Source: Chloroflexota bacterium
GTDB lineage: Bacteria > Chloroflexota > Anaerolineae > Anaerolineales > Villigracilaceae
Length of the DNA: 11,824 nucleotides
Direction of reading: 5' to 3'
Assembly (NCBI GenBank): GCA_016191895.1
Contig: JACPVD010000017.1
Location: forward strand, 1 to 11,824
How positions within the stretch are numbered: position 1 is the first letter of the stretch; each line of letters begins with the position of its first letter. Shown piece after piece: positions 5,507 through 11,824 of this stretch. The position numbers and the translations under genes were made by a program. The notes under the pieces were generated by a model, which had not been told where the DNA came from, did no database searches, and was given only the letters and a program-made list of their open reading frames with translations.

Positions 5507-7459
5507 ATGATTAACCCTGAAGACAACAAGGCAACCCCCTTTATTCAGCGAACAACCGATTATGAACCGCCGCGCGACCTGAGCCATTTTTTCATTGGCC
5601 GGCCTCTCGCTACTGCCGACGCGCCCCATGAGACCATCGGCAAGGGCGTTGGGCTGGCGATCTTCGCCTCCGACGCGCTTTCATCGACCGCGTATGCCAC
5701 GCAGGAAATCCTTGTTATTCTTGCCGCCGCGGGGACGATTGCCTTTGGGTACGTCTTTCCGATTTCGATCGTCATTATTGCCCTGCTTGCAATTGTTGTC
5801 GTATCGTACGAGCAGGTGATTCATGCCTATCCCGACGGCGGTGGCGCATACATCGTGGCCTATGACAACCTGGGAAAAACCCCGGCATTGGTTGCCGCCG
5901 CCGCATTATTGATCGATTACATCCTCACGGTCTCGGTCTCGATCTCGTCGGGGGTGGCGCAGATTGTCTCGGCCTATCCGCAATTGTTGGCGTTTCGCGT
6001 GCCGATTGCAATCGCATGCGTGGCCTTCATCACCGTTGTTAATTTGCGGGGAGTCCGCGAATCGGGCGCCGCATTTGCCATTCCCAGTTATTTCTTTATT
6101 GTGATTATGTTCATTACCATCGCAACCGGCTTGTTTCGCGCTGCATTCGGTTTGCTAGGAACGGTGCCCGATCCGCCGGAATTGGAGCATATCGGCGAAG
6201 CCATTCAAGGCATAACGGCCTTTCTTCTTTTACACGCATTTTCCAGCGGTACCGCCGCGTTGACCGGTGTGGAAGCCATCTCAAACGGAATCACCGCATT
6301 CAAAGAACCGCGTTCGCGCAATGCTGGCGTCACCCTCATTTGGATGGCGTTCATTCTTGGCTTTCTCTTTCTTGGCATCTCCTATCTGACGCGTGAAATC
6401 CATGCCATCCCCTCTGAAACGGAAACGGTCATTTCGCAATTGGCGCGGACTGTTTTTGATGGGCGGGGAATCATGTATATCCTGGTGATTACCGGCACAA
6501 CGATCATTCTCATCCTTGCCGCCAATACCGCCTTTGCAGGTTTTCCACGTTTGAGCGCCGTGCTTGCCAAGGACGGATTCATGCCCCGCCAGTTGACCTA
6601 TCGCGGAAGCCGTCTCGTCTATTCCTATGGCATTGTCTTTCTTGCAGGCGCCGCAAGTCTGCTGATCATTATTTTTCAAGCAAGCGTCACGCGGTTGATT
6701 CCCCTCTATGCCATTGGCGTCTTCCTCTCCTTCACGCTGGCGCAATCGGGCATGGCGCGCCGCTGGTGGAAATCGGGCCAACTCAAAAATTCGGATGCGC
6801 AACCTGAAAAACACAGCCATGCATTGAAATATGAGAAGGGCTGGGCGCTGAAAATGATCAGCAATGGATTTGGCGCGACGTGTACCGCCATTGTCATGGG
6901 AGTTTTTGCCGTGACCAAATTCCAGGATGGCGCGTGGATCGTTCTCATTCTGACCCCGATCCTGATCGGCATATTTCTGTTGATTCAACGCCATTACCTC
7001 GGCGTTGCCAGCCGTCTCTCACTGGAACATTATGGCGAGCCCCCGCCATATACCGGGCGGCATCGCGTGATCCTTCCTGTCAGCAATATGCATCAGGGAA
7101 CGCTGGCCGCGCTCCGATACGCGCACATGCTTTCAGACGATGTGACTGCCGTGCATGTATCCATGGACCCGGAAGAAACGCAAAGGGTTCAGAAAAAATG
7201 GGGAACGTGGGGGAAAGCCACGCGGCTGGTCATCCTCGATTCGCCGTACCGCCTCTTTCTCGAACCGTTGCTTGGCTATATCGAAGAAATGATCGCCAAT
7301 CGACAGGCGAACGAAACGATTACCATTGTCGTTCCGCAGTTTGTTCCGTCCAAACGGGTATTCAACGCGCTTCACATGCAAACCGCCGACCTGTTGCGGA
7401 AGGAATTGCTTTCCAAACCCGGCGTGGTGATTACAGACGTGCCCTATCAGATCCCATAG
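5507..7459 (+). CDS. KimA-like H+/K+ symporter, APC superfamily / KUP family (first paralogue)
   Basis: High-affinity potassium importer homologue of 650 residues in the inner membrane. It has about 12 helices (roughly 45-490) and a cytosolic C-terminal domain (about 519-650) resembling the KimA regulatory domain. Sequence blocks match Bacillus KimA (YdaO): ASDALSSTAYATQEIL, GGGAYIV, LIDYILTVSVSISSG, ALTGVEAISN and TAVHVSMDPEETQRVQKKW. The ion-site residues reported for Bacillus KimA (D36, Y43, D117, E233, from memory) correspond to D56, Y63, D137 and E256, all present, so potassium rather than amino-acid transport is likely. Start 5507 aligns with the second paralogue's N-terminus but lacks a Shine-Dalgarno site; ATG 5477 in frame is possible and would add 10 residues. 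Often labelled only amino acid permease. The linked RCK genes support a potassium role. Confidence 0.85.
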   Translation: MINPEDNKATPFIQRTTDYEPPRDLSHFFIGRPLATADAPHETIGKGVGLAIFASDALSSTAYATQEILVILAAAGTIAFGYVFPISIVIIALLAIVVVSYEQVIHAYPDGGGAYIVAYDNLGKTPALVAAAALLIDYILTVSVSISSGVAQIVSAYPQLLAFRVPIAIACVAFITVVNLRGVRESGAAFAIPSYFFIVIMFITIATGLFRAAFGLLGTVPDPPELEHIGEAIQGITAFLLLHAFSSGTAALTGVEAISNGITAFKEPRSRNAGVTLIWMAFILGFLFLGISYLTREIHAIPSETETVISQLARTVFDGRGIMYILVITGTTIILILAANTAFAGFPRLSAVLAKDGFMPRQLTYRGSRLVYSYGIVFLAGAASLLIIIFQASVTRLIPLYAIGVFLSFTLAQSGMARRWWKSGQLKNSDAQPEKHSHALKYEKGWALKMISNGFGATCTAIVMGVFAVTKFQDGAWIVLILTPILIGIFLLIQRHYLGVASRLSLEHYGEPPPYTGRHRVILPVSNMHQGTLAALRYAHMLSDDVTAVHVSMDPEETQRVQKKWGTWGKATRLVILDSPYRLFLEPLLGYIEEMIANRQANETITIVVPQFVPSKRVFNALHMQTADLLRKELLSKPGVVITDVPYQIP

Positions 7460-7470
7460 GACTGGATAGG

Positions 7471-7495
7471 AGTCCCGAAGTTCTACTTCGGGACT
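7471..7495. repeat. 11-bp palindrome between the two KimA-like genes
   Basis: The arms AGTCCCGAAGT (7471-7481) and ACTTCGGGACT (7485-7495) form a perfect hairpin with a 3-base loop, 11 bp after the first importer's stop codon. GGAC (7459-7462) and GTCC (7496-7499) could extend the base through an internal loop. No T run follows, so it may be a partial terminator, an mRNA-stabilising hairpin, or a dispersed palindrome. Confidence 0.7.
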
Positions 7496-7554
7496 GTCCG
7501 CTCCTTCTATCACTCCACGATTCCATAAAACTGATGTTGTAAAACGCGATTTGT

Positions 7555-7585
7555 ACTATAATCACGCCCGTTTGCTTGAAACGGG
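7555..7585 (+). promoter_or_regulatory. Promoter and leader hairpin of the second KimA-like gene
   Basis: TATAAT (7557-7562) lies in ACTATAATCACGCCC (7555-7569), the near-identical counterpart of 5457-5471. A perfect 7-bp hairpin CCCGTTT (7567-7573) / AAACGGG (7579-7585) with a 5-base loop sits at the expected transcription start. The -35 region is weak. A leader of about 41 bases would carry the poor ribosome-binding site AGAAGAG before the ATG at 7610. Confidence 0.55.
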
Positions 7586-7609
7586 ATTGTTTCCAGCAAG
7601 AAGAGAAAA

Positions 7610-9577
7610 ATGTTAACCCCTGAAAATAATCAAACTGAAATCATGCGGCGCGAAAGCGAATACAAGCCGCCCCGTTCGCTCAGCCATTGGATGATCGGAC
7701 GGCCTCTTTCGACAGCCGACGCCCCGCACCAAACCATTGGCAAGGCCGTCGGGCTGGCGGTCTTCGCCTCCGATGCGTTGTCGTCCACGGCCTATGCCAC
7801 ACAGGAAATCCTCGGCGTGCTGGCCGCCGCGGGGACGATCGCCTTTGGGTATGTGTTTCCCATTTCGATTGCCATTGTTGTCCTGCTTGGTATTGTCACC
7901 ATTTCGTACCAGCAGACCATCCACGCCTACCCCGGCGGAGGCGGCGCGTACATTGTCGCCCGGGATAACCTGGGCGAGTTGCCGGCGCAAATGGCCGGCG
8001 CCGCCTTGTTGACCGATTACATCCTCACGGTGGCGGTGTCTGTTTCTTCCGGCGTGGCGCAGATCGTATCGGCGTACCCGACCATGGAAGAGTTTCGAGT
8101 CGAGATCGCCATCGTGGCGGTATTTCTCATCATGCTGGTCAACCTGCGGGGAGTCAAAGAATCGGGCGCGGCCTTCGCCGTCCCAACGTATTTCTTCATC
8201 GCGGTGATGTTCATTACAGTGATTACCGGGTTTGTGCGGTATTTTTCAGGCTCGCTCGGAACCGTGATCGATCCGCCGGAACTGCATATCGCGCACGGCG
8301 TTGCGGGCATTTCGGCGTTTTTAATTTTGCACGCCTTTGCCAACGGCACAACCGCATTGACCGGCGTGGAGGCCATCTCGAATGGGATTACCGCGTTCAA
8401 AGAACCGCGCAGTCGTAACGCCGGCGTTACCTTGATCTGGATGTCTCTAATTCTTGGAACGCTCTTTCTTGGCATCTCTTATTTAACAGGCCGGATTGGC
8501 GGCGTGTTTTCAGAGGAAGAGACCATTATTTCGCAATTGGCGCGCACCATATATGGCGGCAGGGGACTGCCATACCTCGCGGCCATCTGGGGAACGACCG
8601 TGATCTTGATCATGGCCGCCAATACCGCCTTTGCCGATTTTCCGCGCCTCGGCGCGCTCGCCGCCAGTGACGGTTTTCTTCCCCGCCAATTGACTTTTCG
8701 CGGAAGCCGGCTCGTTTACTCGAATGGCATCATCACGCTTTCCATTATTGCGTCACTGTTGATCATCGCCTTTAACGCCAGCGTCACGCTGTTGATTCCG
8801 CTGTATGCCATCGGCGTATTCCTGTCGTTCACCCTTTCGCAATTTGGCATGTCGCTTCGCTGGCGCAAGATCGGAAAACTCAGGGAAGGCGAAGAAATCG
8901 TGGAACGCGGCTCGACCTTGCGCTACGATGACAAGTGGAAATCGAAAATGCTTGTGAATGGATTCGGCGCGTTTTGCACCGCGGTCGTCATGATGGTCTT
9001 TGCCGTTACCAAATTTCAGGAGGGTGCCTGGATTGTATTAATCCTCACCCCGCTTTTGGTCGCCATCTTTTCGATCATTCACCGCCACTATTCGAACCTT
9101 GCAAACAGGCTCTCTCTCGAGAAATTTGAAGGCCTGCCTGCAAGGCATACGCGGCATCGCGTCATCCTGCCTGTGAGCGGCGTACATCAGGGGACGCTCG
9201 AGGCCTTGCGATACGCCAGACTCCTTTCGCACGATGTCACCGCCGTTCATATTTCCATCGATCCCACGGAAACGGAAAAAGTGCGCAGGAAATGGGTTTC
9301 CTGGGGCGAGGGGACGCGCCTTATCATTCTTGATTCTCCCTACCGCCTCTTTGTCGAGCCGTTGCTGGAGTATCTGGAGGATATTATTGAAAACCGCCAG
9401 CCCAATGAGACGATCACGGTCGTTGTGCCCCAGTTCATTCCATCGCAGCGCTGGCATAACGTATTGCACATGCGCACCGCCGATGTCTTGCGAAGCGAAC
9501 TATTAAACAAACATGGGGTCGTTGTCACCGACGTGCCCTATCACGTGCATGACCTGCACGCAACGCACAAGGAGTAA
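7610..9577 (+). CDS. KimA-like H+/K+ symporter, APC superfamily / KUP family (second paralogue)
   Basis: Second potassium importer homologue, 655 residues, colinear with the upstream paralogue over its whole length and clearly a tandem duplicate: long blocks such as GLAVFASDALSSTAYATQEI and AAAGTIAFGYVFPISI are nearly the same. The ion-site residues D55, Y62, D136 and E254 are kept, and the C-terminal cytosolic domain (about 516-655) is complete. It differs in the loop between residues about 455 and 475 region's counterpart (KLREGEEIVERGSTLRYDDK) and in a short C-terminal extension ending DLHATHKE. Both copies look intact, so they may differ in affinity or regulation. Potassium as substrate follows from family knowledge. 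An RCK gene starts 5 bp after its stop, with the ribosome-binding site AAGGAG (9569-9574) inside this gene, showing tight translational coupling of importer and regulator. Confidence 0.87.
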   Translation: MLTPENNQTEIMRRESEYKPPRSLSHWMIGRPLSTADAPHQTIGKAVGLAVFASDALSSTAYATQEILGVLAAAGTIAFGYVFPISIAIVVLLGIVTISYQQTIHAYPGGGGAYIVARDNLGELPAQMAGAALLTDYILTVAVSVSSGVAQIVSAYPTMEEFRVEIAIVAVFLIMLVNLRGVKESGAAFAVPTYFFIAVMFITVITGFVRYFSGSLGTVIDPPELHIAHGVAGISAFLILHAFANGTTALTGVEAISNGITAFKEPRSRNAGVTLIWMSLILGTLFLGISYLTGRIGGVFSEEETIISQLARTIYGGRGLPYLAAIWGTTVILIMAANTAFADFPRLGALAASDGFLPRQLTFRGSRLVYSNGIITLSIIASLLIIAFNASVTLLIPLYAIGVFLSFTLSQFGMSLRWRKIGKLREGEEIVERGSTLRYDDKWKSKMLVNGFGAFCTAVVMMVFAVTKFQEGAWIVLILTPLLVAIFSIIHRHYSNLANRLSLEKFEGLPARHTRHRVILPVSGVHQGTLEALRYARLLSHDVTAVHISIDPTETEKVRRKWVSWGEGTRLIILDSPYRLFVEPLLEYLEDIIENRQPNETITVVVPQFIPSQRWHNVLHMRTADVLRSELLNKHGVVVTDVPYHVHDLHATHKE

Positions 9578-9582
9578 GTCGT

Positions 9583-10245
9583 ATGAATTTAATTGTTGTT
9601 GGATGCGGCCGCGTCGGCGCGGAATTGTCCTACCGCCTGTTCAAGAGCGGTCACCAGGTTGTCATTGTCGATAGCAGCCGCGAATCGTTCAACCGCCTGC
9701 ACTCGGACTTTCGCGGGCGAACGCTCGAAGGCGAAGGTCTGGCCGAAAACGTGCTCGAACGCGCGGGAATCAAGGAAGCCGACGGCCTGGCCGCCGTCAC
9801 CAATTCCGATACGCTCAATGCGGTGGTGGCACACACGGCGCGGATTTATTATCACACGCCCATTGTGGTCGCGCGGAATTATGACCCGAACCTTCGCCCT
9901 GTGATTGAATCGTTTGGTTTGCAAACGGTCAGTTCCACATTTTGGGGCGCGCAACGGGTGGAGGAATTGCTTACTCATCCATCCCAGCGCATGGTGTATT
10001 CCCCCGGCAACGGCGAAGTGGAAGTATATGAGGTCGGCATTCCCGAAGCGTGGAATGGGCGCTCTCTCGGGGAATTAATGGAGCCGCTCAAACAATGCCA
10101 CGCAGTTGCGGTCACGCAGGCGGGACGTTCCTCCCTGCCGGAGAAAACCTTGATCTTGCAAACCGGCGATTCCATTAGCATCAGCAGCACATTCGACGGC
10201 ATCAGCGCGCTTACCTCGCGGCTGGCCGGGAAAGCGGAGGCCTGA
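9583..10245 (+). CDS. RCK (TrkA N+C) potassium-transport regulatory protein 1
   Basis: Cytosolic nucleotide-sensing subunit of 220 residues, the size of KtrA. The RCK_N Rossmann domain (about 1-130) has the motif GCGRVG (7-12) and an acidic residue, D30, at the end of the second strand, which usually contacts the ribose of NAD(H) or an adenine nucleotide. The RCK_C domain follows (about 137-215, EVYEVGIPEAWNGRSLGELM), a fold that in other proteins binds c-di-AMP or ions. Such proteins form rings that gate potassium channels or transporters. None of the usual partners (TrkH, KtrB, CPA antiporter) lies in the window; the nearest membrane proteins are the two KimA-like importers. Start 9583 has AAGGAG at 9569-9574. 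A second RCK gene begins one base after the stop. Confidence 0.9.
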   Translation: MNLIVVGCGRVGAELSYRLFKSGHQVVIVDSSRESFNRLHSDFRGRTLEGEGLAENVLERAGIKEADGLAAVTNSDTLNAVVAHTARIYYHTPIVVARNYDPNLRPVIESFGLQTVSSTFWGAQRVEELLTHPSQRMVYSPGNGEVEVYEVGIPEAWNGRSLGELMEPLKQCHAVAVTQAGRSSLPEKTLILQTGDSISISSTFDGISALTSRLAGKAEA

Positions 10246-10246
10246 C

Positions 10247-10945
10247 ATGTTTGTTCTCATCGCGGGCGGCGGACGCACCGGCGCCCGGCTGGCAAGCCTG
10301 CTTATCAATGAAAAATACAGGGTGCGCCTGATCGAAAACCGCCGCAACCTGCTTGCCCACCTGCATCAGGAATTGCCGACCGAAGCGATCTATGAAGGCA
10401 ACCCCATCGACCCGACGACCCTTGAAGCGGCCGGCGTTCGCGAGGCGCATGTGCTGGCTTCGGTGACAAGCGACGACTCGATGAACCTGGCGATCAGTTT
10501 CATCGCCAAGAAGATGTTCGATGTGCCGCGCACCATTGCGCGGGTCAACAACCCCAACAACGCATGGCTGTTCGACGAAAAATTCCATGTGGATGTGGCG
10601 TTGAATACCGCCGACGTCCTTGCGCATTTGATCCAGGAAGAGATGTCGCTGGGCGACATGATGACCCTCTTCAAGATCCGCCGCGGACGCTATGCGGTGG
10701 TGGAGGAGAAGGTGCCCCTCGGCGCGAAGGCCATCGGCATCCAACTCAAAGATATGGACCTTGCCGAACATTGTGTCATCGCCGCCATCATCCGCGACGG
10801 TGTGATGACGCTCCCTCGAGGTGACAGTACCTTGCGGGAATATGACGAGATCATTGCCGTGGCCAGCCCGGCCGGCGCGCAAAAACTTTCCGAATTGCTT
10901 GCCGACCCCGCCCACCCCGAACGCAACGGCGGCAGGAAGATATAA
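10247..10945 (+). CDS. RCK (TrkA N+C) potassium-transport regulatory protein 2
   Basis: Second RCK protein, 232 residues, with the nucleotide motif GGGRTG (7-12) and E30 instead of Asp at the end of strand 2, in LIENRRNLL. RCK_N covers about 1-135 and RCK_C about 145-225 (VPLGAKAIGIQLKDMDL ... LPRGDSTLREYDEIIAVA). Its C-terminal domain is closer to the classic TrkA_C pattern than that of the first RCK protein. The two are clearly diverged, not recent copies, so they could form a hetero-oligomeric ring with two binding specificities. The ATG at 10247 is one base after the upstream stop, and GGAGG (10236-10240) lies inside the preceding gene: strict translational coupling and probably equal production. 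A 19-bp hairpin follows 13 bp after the stop. Confidence 0.9.
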   Translation: MFVLIAGGGRTGARLASLLINEKYRVRLIENRRNLLAHLHQELPTEAIYEGNPIDPTTLEAAGVREAHVLASVTSDDSMNLAISFIAKKMFDVPRTIARVNNPNNAWLFDEKFHVDVALNTADVLAHLIQEEMSLGDMMTLFKIRRGRYAVVEEKVPLGAKAIGIQLKDMDLAEHCVIAAIIRDGVMTLPRGDSTLREYDEIIAVASPAGAQKLSELLADPAHPERNGGRKI

Positions 10946-10958
10946 ACAGGGTTGGGGC

Positions 10959-11001
10959 GCGGGGTGTTTTGAGCGCGTGAAGCGCGCTCAAAACACCCCG
11001 C
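10959..11001. terminator. 19-bp perfect hairpin after the potassium operon
   Basis: The arms GCGGGGTGTTTTGAGCGCG (10959-10977) and its exact complement (10983-11001) surround a 5-base loop. This is the longest perfect inverted repeat in the window and must form a very stable RNA hairpin. A T run is absent, so termination may need another factor, or the element may be a dispersed palindrome that also ends the operon transcript. Confidence 0.6.
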
Positions 11002-11022
11002 ACGTTTGCAGGCGGGGGCGGG

Positions 11023-11028
11023 TAAAAT
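11023..11028 (+). promoter_or_regulatory. Weak -10 box candidate before the cyclase-like gene
   Basis: TAAAAT (11023-11028) would place a transcription start near 11035, about 21 bases before the ATG at 11056. No convincing -35 box is found, partly because the upstream 19-bp hairpin occupies that position. Confidence 0.3.
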
Positions 11029-11055
11029 TATTTCCATTCCGGTTGTCGAGTGATT

Positions 11056-11824
11056 ATGGCGAAACAATTCCACTACACTTGGACGTGGGAACTTGTCTCA
11101 CCCCCCGAGGCGCTCTGGCCGCTCGTATCCGACACCAACCGCTTCAACTGCGACACCGGCCTGCCGCCAATGATTCTCCTTGGTATTGCAAAAGGGGTCA
11201 GGCGCGTCAAATTCAAAGTCCCGCTTGTTCATGTGGAATGGGAGGAGGAACCGTTCGAGTGGGTATACCCCTATCGCTTTGGAGTATTGCGCCGATACAA
11301 AACAGGCCCATTGAAGGAAATGCGAGTGGATGTCCGCATGGAGCGGGTCGGGAACTCGCGCACCCGCCTGGTCTATGATGTGCATGTCGCCGGGCGCAAC
11401 CTGCTTGGGGATATCTTGATTCCGCTTGGCATTGGGTTTGTCAGTGCAAAACGATTCGGGACTGCCTTCCAGAAATATGACCGTCTTGTTTCGAGCGGCG
11501 AACAGGTTTTCGGGACGAAGGGCGGCGGTCATCTCTCGACTTCGAGCCGCGACAACTTAAAGAAGCGAATCGCCCCGTTGACTGATTCCGGCGTCGACCG
11601 CGTAATCCTCGACCGCCTGCTAGAATTCCTCAACCGCGCCGACGACATCTCCATTCAACAAATCCGCCCCTATACGCTTGCCGATCAGTGGAACCTGCCC
11701 CGTCGCGCCGTGCTCGAAGCCTTTTTACGCGCCACGCGCATTGGAATCCTCGACATGTATTGGGATGTTATCTGCCCCGCATGTCAAAATGTAACCGACG
11801 ACGTTTCAGCCCTGAACGAATTGA
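11056..11824 (+). CDS. SRPBCC-like + DUF5939-like protein, probable N-terminus of an adenylate/guanylate cyclase (partial)
   Basis: The frame is open from ATG 11056 to the window end (256 residues visible, no stop). Residues about 5-145 (YTWTWELVSPPEALWPLVSDTNRFN ...) look like an SRPBCC/START-like ligand-binding domain. Residues about 165-250 contain IRPYTLADQWNLPRRAVLEAFL, then GILDMYWDVICPAC with a Cys-x-x-Cys pair (C240, C243), matching my recollection of the DUF5939 region found N-terminal to class III nucleotide cyclase domains. The catalytic domain would lie beyond the window, so cyclase activity is inferred only. A GTG at 11050 is an alternative start; no good Shine-Dalgarno site is seen. 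It is separated from the potassium operon by a strong hairpin and is probably a separate transcription unit. Confidence 0.65.
   Translation, partial: MAKQFHYTWTWELVSPPEALWPLVSDTNRFNCDTGLPPMILLGIAKGVRRVKFKVPLVHVEWEEEPFEWVYPYRFGVLRRYKTGPLKEMRVDVRMERVGNSRTRLVYDVHVAGRNLLGDILIPLGIGFVSAKRFGTAFQKYDRLVSSGEQVFGTKGGGHLSTSSRDNLKKRIAPLTDSGVDRVILDRLLEFLNRADDISIQQIRPYTLADQWNLPRRAVLEAFLRATRIGILDMYWDVICPACQNVTDDVSALNEL

Noticed and set aside
6281..6994. Long minus-strand open frame inside the first KimA-like gene
   Set aside because: It lies wholly antisense to a well-supported gene, has no ribosome-binding site or recognisable domain, and its composition is that of a shadow frame.
5507..9577. Amino acid permease function for the two large transporters
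   Set aside because: The APC-superfamily label is correct but broad. The match to KimA extends through the ion-site residues and the cytosolic domain, and the linked RCK genes favour potassium.
10821..11378. Plus-strand frame running across the 19-bp hairpin
   Set aside because: It begins inside the second RCK gene and crosses the hairpin and the start of the cyclase-like gene, with no start signal or domain.
1..11824. tRNA or rRNA genes, CRISPR arrays, insertion sequences, phage or defence genes
   Set aside because: I saw no cloverleaf, regularly spaced repeats, transposase-like or nuclease-like proteins. The palindromes found are short and lack any linked mobility gene in the window.

Overview
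The window looks like a chromosomal segment from a Chloroflexota bacterium, most likely Anaerolineae. This is inferred from family content and from the style of the intergenic palindromes, not from a marker gene, and confidence is moderate. Base composition is slightly GC-rich. Promoters are recognisable sigma-70 types (several TATAAT -10 boxes) and ribosome-binding sites range from strong to absent. I see no tRNA, rRNA, CRISPR array, transposase, integrase or phage gene, and no gene-free stretch longer than about 200 bp.

Layout. (1) 46-1900, plus strand: an atypical short-chain dehydrogenase of the NDUFA9-like type, with a -10 box so close to its ATG that the mRNA may be leaderless, followed by a GNAT-type acetyltransferase (COG3375-like). 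A 13-bp hairpin lies between this pair and the converging next gene. (2) 1938-2729, minus strand: a four-helix membrane protein with a proline-rich tail. Its promoter contains a GAAC-N4-GTTC palindrome like the Gram-positive SOS (LexA) box, and its tail contains what looks like an in-frame dispersed repeat. (3) 2910-3881, plus: a squalene/phytoene synthase homologue whose second aspartate-rich motif has lost its first Asp, ended by a clear intrinsic terminator. (4) 4038-5346, plus: an Rrf2-family regulator with a near-consensus promoter, and a TSUP (TauE/SafE-type) transporter. A 14-bp motif occurs before both genes in opposite orientations and is a strong candidate for the Rrf2 operator. (5) 5507-10945, plus: two tandem KimA-like potassium importers followed by two RCK (TrkA N+C) regulatory proteins that are tightly coupled to the second importer. 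(6) 11056 to the window end: the 5' part of a gene with an SRPBCC-like domain and a DUF5939-like region, the arrangement found at the N-terminus of some class III adenylate/guanylate cyclases.

The most interesting unit is region 5. KimA proteins are normally known as single-gene, c-di-AMP-controlled H+/K+ symporters, whereas RCK proteins normally gate TrkH/KtrB channels or CPA antiporters. Here two intact KimA paralogues are linked to two RCK proteins with no TrkH/KtrB in the window, which suggests an RCK-controlled KimA system. The paralogues share a duplicated promoter/leader block, so each may be transcribed separately as well as together. Four different long palindromes fill intergenic gaps and probably belong to dispersed repeat families of this genome.
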